This document shows, one piece after another, positions 14,191 through 17,071 of a stretch of 17,071 nt of DNA. The notes below the pieces were generated by a model, which was given only the letters and a program-made list of their open reading frames with translations, ran no database searches and was not told the DNA's origin. Where the stretch lies: contig DISR01000063.1 in assembly GCA_002421825.1 (NCBI GenBank), forward strand, positions 26,477 through 43,547. Reading direction: 5' to 3'. The translations under genes and the position numbers were made by a program. Source of the stretch: Thiobacillus sp. UBA6205 (GTDB lineage Bacteria; Pseudomonadota; Gammaproteobacteria; Burkholderiales; Thiobacillaceae). The stretch's first letter is position 1; the number at the start of each line of letters is the position of its first letter.

Positions 14191-15648
14191 TTACAGCAGG
14201 ATGATGTCGTACTGCTCCTGCGTATAGCTCGTTTCCACCTGCAGTGAAATCGGCTTGCCGATGAAGTCGGAGAGTTGGGCGAGGCTTTGCGATTCCTCGT
14301 CCAGGAATAAATCCACCACGCTTTGCGAGGCGAGGATGCGGTATTCGCGCGCCTCGAACTGGCGGTCTTCGCGCAGGATTTCGCGCAGGGCGTCGTAGCA
14401 GACGGTGCGCGCGGTCTTGATTTCGCCGCGGCCCTGGCAGGTGGGGCAGGGTTCGCACAGCACGTGGGCGAGCGATTCGCGCGTGCGCTTGCGGGTCATC
14501 TCGACCAGGCCCAGCGCGGAGAAGCCGTTTACAGATACGCGGGTGGAGTCGCGCGTCAGCGATTTCTTCAGTTCCCCCAGCACGGTCTCGCGGTGTTCTG
14601 GGTTGTCCATGTCGATGAAGTCGATGATGATGATGCCGCCCAGGTTGCGCAGGCGCAGCTGCCGCGCGATGGTCTGCGCGGCTTCGAGGTTGGTCTTGAA
14701 GATGGTGTCGTCGAAGTTGCGCGCACCGACGAAACCGCCGGTGTTGACGTCGATGGTAGTGAGCGCCTCGGTCTGGTCGAGGATGAGGTAGCCGCCCGAC
14801 TTGAGGTCGACGCGGCGCGCGAGCGCCTTCTCGATTTCCTCCTCGATCGCGTACAAATCGAACAGCGGGCGGTCGGCGCTGTAGTGCTGAAGCTTGTCGG
14901 TGACGCCGCCGGTGTAGTTGTGGGCGAACTCGACCATGCGCTGGTAGGTCTCGCGCGAGTCCACCAGGATGCGCGTGGTCTCGGCATTGACGAAGTCGCG
15001 CAGCACGCGCAGCGAGAGATCGAGATCCTGGTAAAGCAGGGTGGGCGCGATGGACAGGACGGATTTCTCCTGGATGTTCTGCCACAGCTTGCACAGGTAG
15101 GCGACGTCGGCCCTGAGGTCCTCCACGTCGGCGGACTCCGCCATGGTGCGCATGATGAAGCCGCCATGGATATCGGTGCTCAGCACGGCCTGGAATTTCT
15201 GGCGCAGGTGCTCGCGCTCCTCTTCGCCCTCGATGCGCTGGGAAATGCCGATATGCGATTCCTGCGGCAGGTAGACGAGATAGCGGCCGGCGAAACTGAT
15301 CTGGGTCGAGAGGCGCGCGCCCTTGGTGCCGATGGAGTCCTTGATGACCTGCACCACGAGCGGCTGGCCTTCGTGAACCGCCTGCTCGATGCGGCGCTCG
15401 GCGTCGTCGCCGTTGCGGCGTTCCTGCCAGATGTCGGCCACGTGCAGGAAGGCCGCGCGTTCGAGGCCGATGTCGATGAAGGCCGACTGCATGCCCGGCA
15501 GCACGCGAACCACCCGCCCCAGGTAGATGTTGCCGACCAGGCCGCGGCTGCTGGCGCGCTCGATGTGCAGTTCCTGCACCGCGCCCAGGTGCATGACCGC
15601 CACGCGCGTCTCCTGCGGCGTGACGTTGACCAGCATTTCCTCGCTCAT
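14191..15648 (-). CDS. rng: Ribonuclease G
   Basis: A 485-residue cytosolic endonuclease of the RNase E/G family that trims 16S rRNA 5' ends and cuts 5'-monophosphorylated RNAs. An S1-like RNA-binding domain spans about 38-125 (GNIYLGRVVRVLPGMQSAFIDIG). The catalytic DNase-I-like part has TTIDVNTGGF (297-306, Asp300) and IIIIDFIDMD (339-348, Asp343). The zinc-link is CPTCQGRG (401-408). It lacks the long acidic scaffold of RNase E, and 485 residues match RNase G (489 in E. coli). ATG 15648 has GGAG about eight bases away, directly beside a long hairpin (15662-15711). The rlmH-maf-rng order is common in betaproteobacteria. Confidence 0.95.
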   Translation of the reverse strand: MSEEMLVNVTPQETRVAVMHLGAVQELHIERASSRGLVGNIYLGRVVRVLPGMQSAFIDIGLERAAFLHVADIWQERRNGDDAERRIEQAVHEGQPLVVQVIKDSIGTKGARLSTQISFAGRYLVYLPQESHIGISQRIEGEEEREHLRQKFQAVLSTDIHGGFIMRTMAESADVEDLRADVAYLCKLWQNIQEKSVLSIAPTLLYQDLDLSLRVLRDFVNAETTRILVDSRETYQRMVEFAHNYTGGVTDKLQHYSADRPLFDLYAIEEEIEKALARRVDLKSGGYLILDQTEALTTIDVNTGGFVGARNFDDTIFKTNLEAAQTIARQLRLRNLGGIIIIDFIDMDNPEHRETVLGELKKSLTRDSTRVSVNGFSALGLVEMTRKRTRESLAHVLCEPCPTCQGRGEIKTARTVCYDALREILREDRQFEAREYRILASQSVVDLFLDEESQSLAQLSDFIGKPISLQVETSYTQEQYDIILL

Positions 15649-15661
15649 GGCGAATGCTCCA

Positions 15662-15711
15662 ATTTTTCAATCAGTGCCGCACGGTGGCGCATGCTGCATT
15701 GATTGAAAAAT
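15662..15711 (-). promoter_or_regulatory. Long hairpin in the rng leader
   Basis: ATTTTTCAATCAGTGC (15662-15677) and GCATTGATTGAAAAAT (15696-15711) can pair over 16 positions with one mismatch, with an 18-base loop that could pair further. On the rng mRNA the stem ends right at the GGAG ribosome site. No T-run follows, so it is not a standard maf terminator. A role in rng translation or in self-cleavage control is an inference by analogy with the E. coli rne leader. Confidence 0.6.
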
Positions 15712-15716
15712 CCTGA

Positions 15717-15784
15717 ACAAGGAGGACAAGAGGACAGGAGCAGAAATCCTTGTGCCTCGCCTCTTGTCCTCCTGTCCCCTTTGT
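15717..15784. repeat. GAGGACA-type hairpin repeat, copy 2
   Basis: AGGAGGACAAGAGG (15720-15733) and CCTCTTGTCCTCCT (15760-15773) are a perfect 14-bp inverted repeat. The right part CCTCTTGTCCTCCTGTCC plus CTTTGT is the same as in copy 1 (5055-5078) apart from one base. The arms keep the 8-base GAGGACAN period. It lies between maf and rng. Confidence 0.85.
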
Positions 15785-15796
15785 GTGTTTTTAAAG

Positions 15797-16411
15797 TTAA
15801 ACCCGGATACCGGCCCAGGCAAGCAGCTCGGCGGTCTCGAACAGCGGCAGACCCATGATACCGGTATAGCTGCCTTCGATGCGCGCGACGAAGGTGCCGG
15901 CCCGGCCCTGGATGCCATAGGCGCCGGCCTTGTCCAGCGCCTCGCCGCTTTCCAGGTAGCGGTCTATCGCTGAGGATGTTAGCGGCGCAAACGCCACCTT
16001 GCTTGAGGACAAGCGCGAATCCATCCGGTCCGCAACGGCAACCGCCACCCCGGTGTGCACCCAGTGCGTGCGTCCCGACAGGCGCTGCAGGATTTCCCCG
16101 GCGTGATCCAGGTCGCGCGGCTTGCCGATGATCTCGCCGTCGATGTCGACCACGGTGTCGGCGCCCAGCACCGGCCGGGCGATGAGCTGGCGCAGGCCGA
16201 CGGCATTTCCCCCCTTGACGGACTTTTCTTCTGCCATGCGCCGGGCGAAGGCGCGAGGCTCCTCGTCTTCCTGCGGGATTTCCAGCACGTCCGCGCGGCC
16301 GGCCGCGGTACGCAGCACCAGCACGTCGAAATTCACGCCGATCTGCTTCAGCAGCTCGCGGCGGCGCGGCGATTGCGAGGCAAGGTAGATGCGGTTGTCT
16401 GCGCGCGACAT
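15797..16411 (-). CDS. maf: Maf-family nucleotide pyrophosphatase (dTTP/UTP type, YhdE-like)
   Basis: A 204-residue cytosolic house-cleaning enzyme that hydrolyses non-canonical or excess nucleoside triphosphates to monophosphates. Seen are LASQSPRRRELL (10-21), EEKS (61-64), the catalytic region GADTVVDIDG (83-92, Asp85), GKPRD (96-100) and KAGAYGIQGRAGTFV (161-175), with YTGIMGLPLFET near the end. The KAGAYGIQG form suggests the YhdE-type dTTP/UTP pyrophosphatase rather than the m7GTP type. The ATG at 16411 is used because AGGA lies five bases upstream and family proteins start near IYLASQSPRR; the longer frame to 16459 runs into a repeat element. It is between rlmH and rng, all in the same direction. 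Confidence 0.95.
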   Translation of the reverse strand: MSRADNRIYLASQSPRRRELLKQIGVNFDVLVLRTAAGRADVLEIPQEDEEPRAFARRMAEEKSVKGGNAVGLRQLIARPVLGADTVVDIDGEIIGKPRDLDHAGEILQRLSGRTHWVHTGVAVAVADRMDSRLSSSKVAFAPLTSSAIDRYLESGEALDKAGAYGIQGRAGTFVARIEGSYTGIMGLPLFETAELLAWAGIRV

Positions 16412-16432
16412 GTTTTCCTGAGACCGTAATTG

Positions 16433-16566
16433 AACCACGGGGTGCACGGGGGAAGGCAATAATAAAAAACTAGGAAAGCAAAAGGCAGAATCACGCCCGC
16501 TTTCGGTATTGTTGCCCTTATTGATATTTGCCGTTTGCCTTGCTTTTCCCCGTGTTCCCCGTGGTT
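16433..16566. repeat. CCACGGGG-type terminally inverted repeat element
   Basis: AACCACGGGG (16433-16442) is a perfect inverted copy of CCCCGTGGTT (16557-16566). Inside these, CACGGGGGAAGGCAA on the left answers TTGCCTTGCTTTTCCCCGTG on the right, and AGCAAAAGGCA near 16477 repeats part of it. The right arm reads, inverted, CCACGGGGAACACGGGGAAA, again with an 8-9 base period. The element fills the gap between rlmH and maf. Similar CCACGGAGAACACGGAG-like repeats are common between genes in environmental proteobacteria. Confidence 0.75.
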
Positions 16567-16583
16567 AAAATGAATTTTCAGCT

Positions 16584-17054
16584 TTATTCGCGATGGTAAG
16601 GGTGGCCTTTCAGCAGCGATACCGCCCGGTACAACTGCTCGGCCAGCAACACCCTGACCAGCCCATGCGGCAAAGTCAGGCGGGAGATGCCCAATAGTAA
16701 ATCCGAACGATCCTTGATTGAAGCATCGAGGCCGTCGGCGCCGCCGATGACGAAGCAGGGCTGCTTGCCTTCCTGCATCCAGCGCGCCAGGTGCTCCGAC
16801 AGTTCCATGGTGGTGGGTTGTTTGCCGCGTTCGTCCAGCGCCACCAGCATGGGCTGGGCAGGCAGGGCGGCCTGGATGCGCTCGGCTTCCAGTTTCTGGA
16901 TGCGCGCCGTAGAGGCGCCGGCCGCGCGCTTCTCGGGCTTGATTTCGACAAGTTCGAGCGCGGCATCCGGCGGCATGCGTTTGGCGTATTCCTGGTAGCC
17001 GGCCTCGATCCAGGACGGCATTTTGTGGCCGACCGCGATGATGCGCAGTTTCAC
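16584..17054 (-). CDS. rlmH: 23S rRNA (pseudouridine-1915-N3)-methyltransferase RlmH
   Basis: A 156-residue SPOUT methyltransferase that methylates pseudouridine 1915 of 23S rRNA in helix 69, acting as a dimer on the 70S ribosome. Seen are the start KLRIIAVGHKMPSWI, FVIGGADGL (101-109, SAM-binding knot), SRLTLPHGLVRVLLAEQLYRA (124-144) and the C-terminal HPYHRE signature. Length equals that of E. coli RlmH (155). The start is GTG at 17054, overlapping an upstream stop as GTGA, so it is coupled to the preceding frame, probably rsfS. Confidence 0.96.
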   Translation of the reverse strand: MKLRIIAVGHKMPSWIEAGYQEYAKRMPPDAALELVEIKPEKRAAGASTARIQKLEAERIQAALPAQPMLVALDERGKQPTTMELSEHLARWMQEGKQPCFVIGGADGLDASIKDRSDLLLGISRLTLPHGLVRVLLAEQLYRAVSLLKGHPYHRE

Positions 17055-17071
17055 TGTGCGGCGCGCTTCAC
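17051..17071 (-). CDS. rsfS: Probable 3' end of rsfS (partial)
   Basis: The last 21 bases on the minus strand read VKRAAQ then TGA, overlapping the rlmH GTG by four bases. In betaproteobacteria the ribosomal silencing factor rsfS normally lies directly before rlmH, and a basic, alanine-rich tail fits. Six residues cannot prove identity; the call is mainly from gene order. Confidence 0.4.
   Translation of the reverse strand: MKRAAQ

Noticed and set aside
16412..16459. Longer Maf start adding 16 residues
   Set aside because: The extension is encoded by the repeat element, and the ATG at 16411 has its own ribosome site and family-like N-terminus.

Overview
The window looks like part of a GC-rich betaproteobacterial chromosome, most likely Rhodocyclales-like. 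The evidence is the gene order rsfS-rlmH-maf-rng, a ribonuclease (RNB)-tonB pair, a Mpl murein-recycling ligase, and a c-type heme protein beside a TonB-dependent receptor. Taxonomy is inferred from gene content and order only; no marker RNA gene is present.

Layout. Positions 64-8016 are a long run of minus-strand core genes: mscS, fbp, a TonB-like energy transducer, an RNase II/R-type exonuclease, a YqiA-type esterase, mpl, and a secreted DUF3365 (Tll0287-like) single c-heme protein. A 380-bp divergent spacer (8017-8397) then holds a relic made of a partial mpl 5' copy joined to the C-terminal HTH of a RegA/PrrA-type regulator. The same spacer holds a 15-bp palindrome (8323-8337) that resembles a RegA/RegR box. 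On the plus strand follows a 751-aa TonB-dependent receptor (8398-10653). It carries the CxxxM and HxM copper-ligand motifs of the OprC/NosA family, so it is probably an outer-membrane copper importer.

Positions 10706-14060 are an accessory insert. It contains an IS3-family element whose orfB is cut off before the catalytic Glu, about 600 bp of decayed gene-free sequence, and an intact-looking hipBA toxin-antitoxin operon. The hipBA promoter carries a near-canonical HipB operator between its -35 and -10. From 14191 to the right end the minus-strand core cluster rsfS(partial)-rlmH-maf-rng resumes.

The most unusual signals are structural. (1) Two copies of a hairpin-forming intergenic repeat built on an 8-nt GAGGACAN period (5025-5074, 15717-15784), and a third, different element of similar design (16433-16566). 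(2) A dispersed palindromic repeat inserted in frame inside mpl (about 6275-6343), adding about 23 residues. (3) The mpl'-regA' chimera at 8044-8241. (4) A 16-bp hairpin abutting the ribosome-binding site of rng, a candidate autoregulatory element. (5) The RegR-like palindrome before the copper receptor. No completely new multi-gene system is visible. The best functional hypothesis is a redox-controlled copper-uptake locus (DUF3365 heme protein divergent from an OprC/NosA-like receptor).
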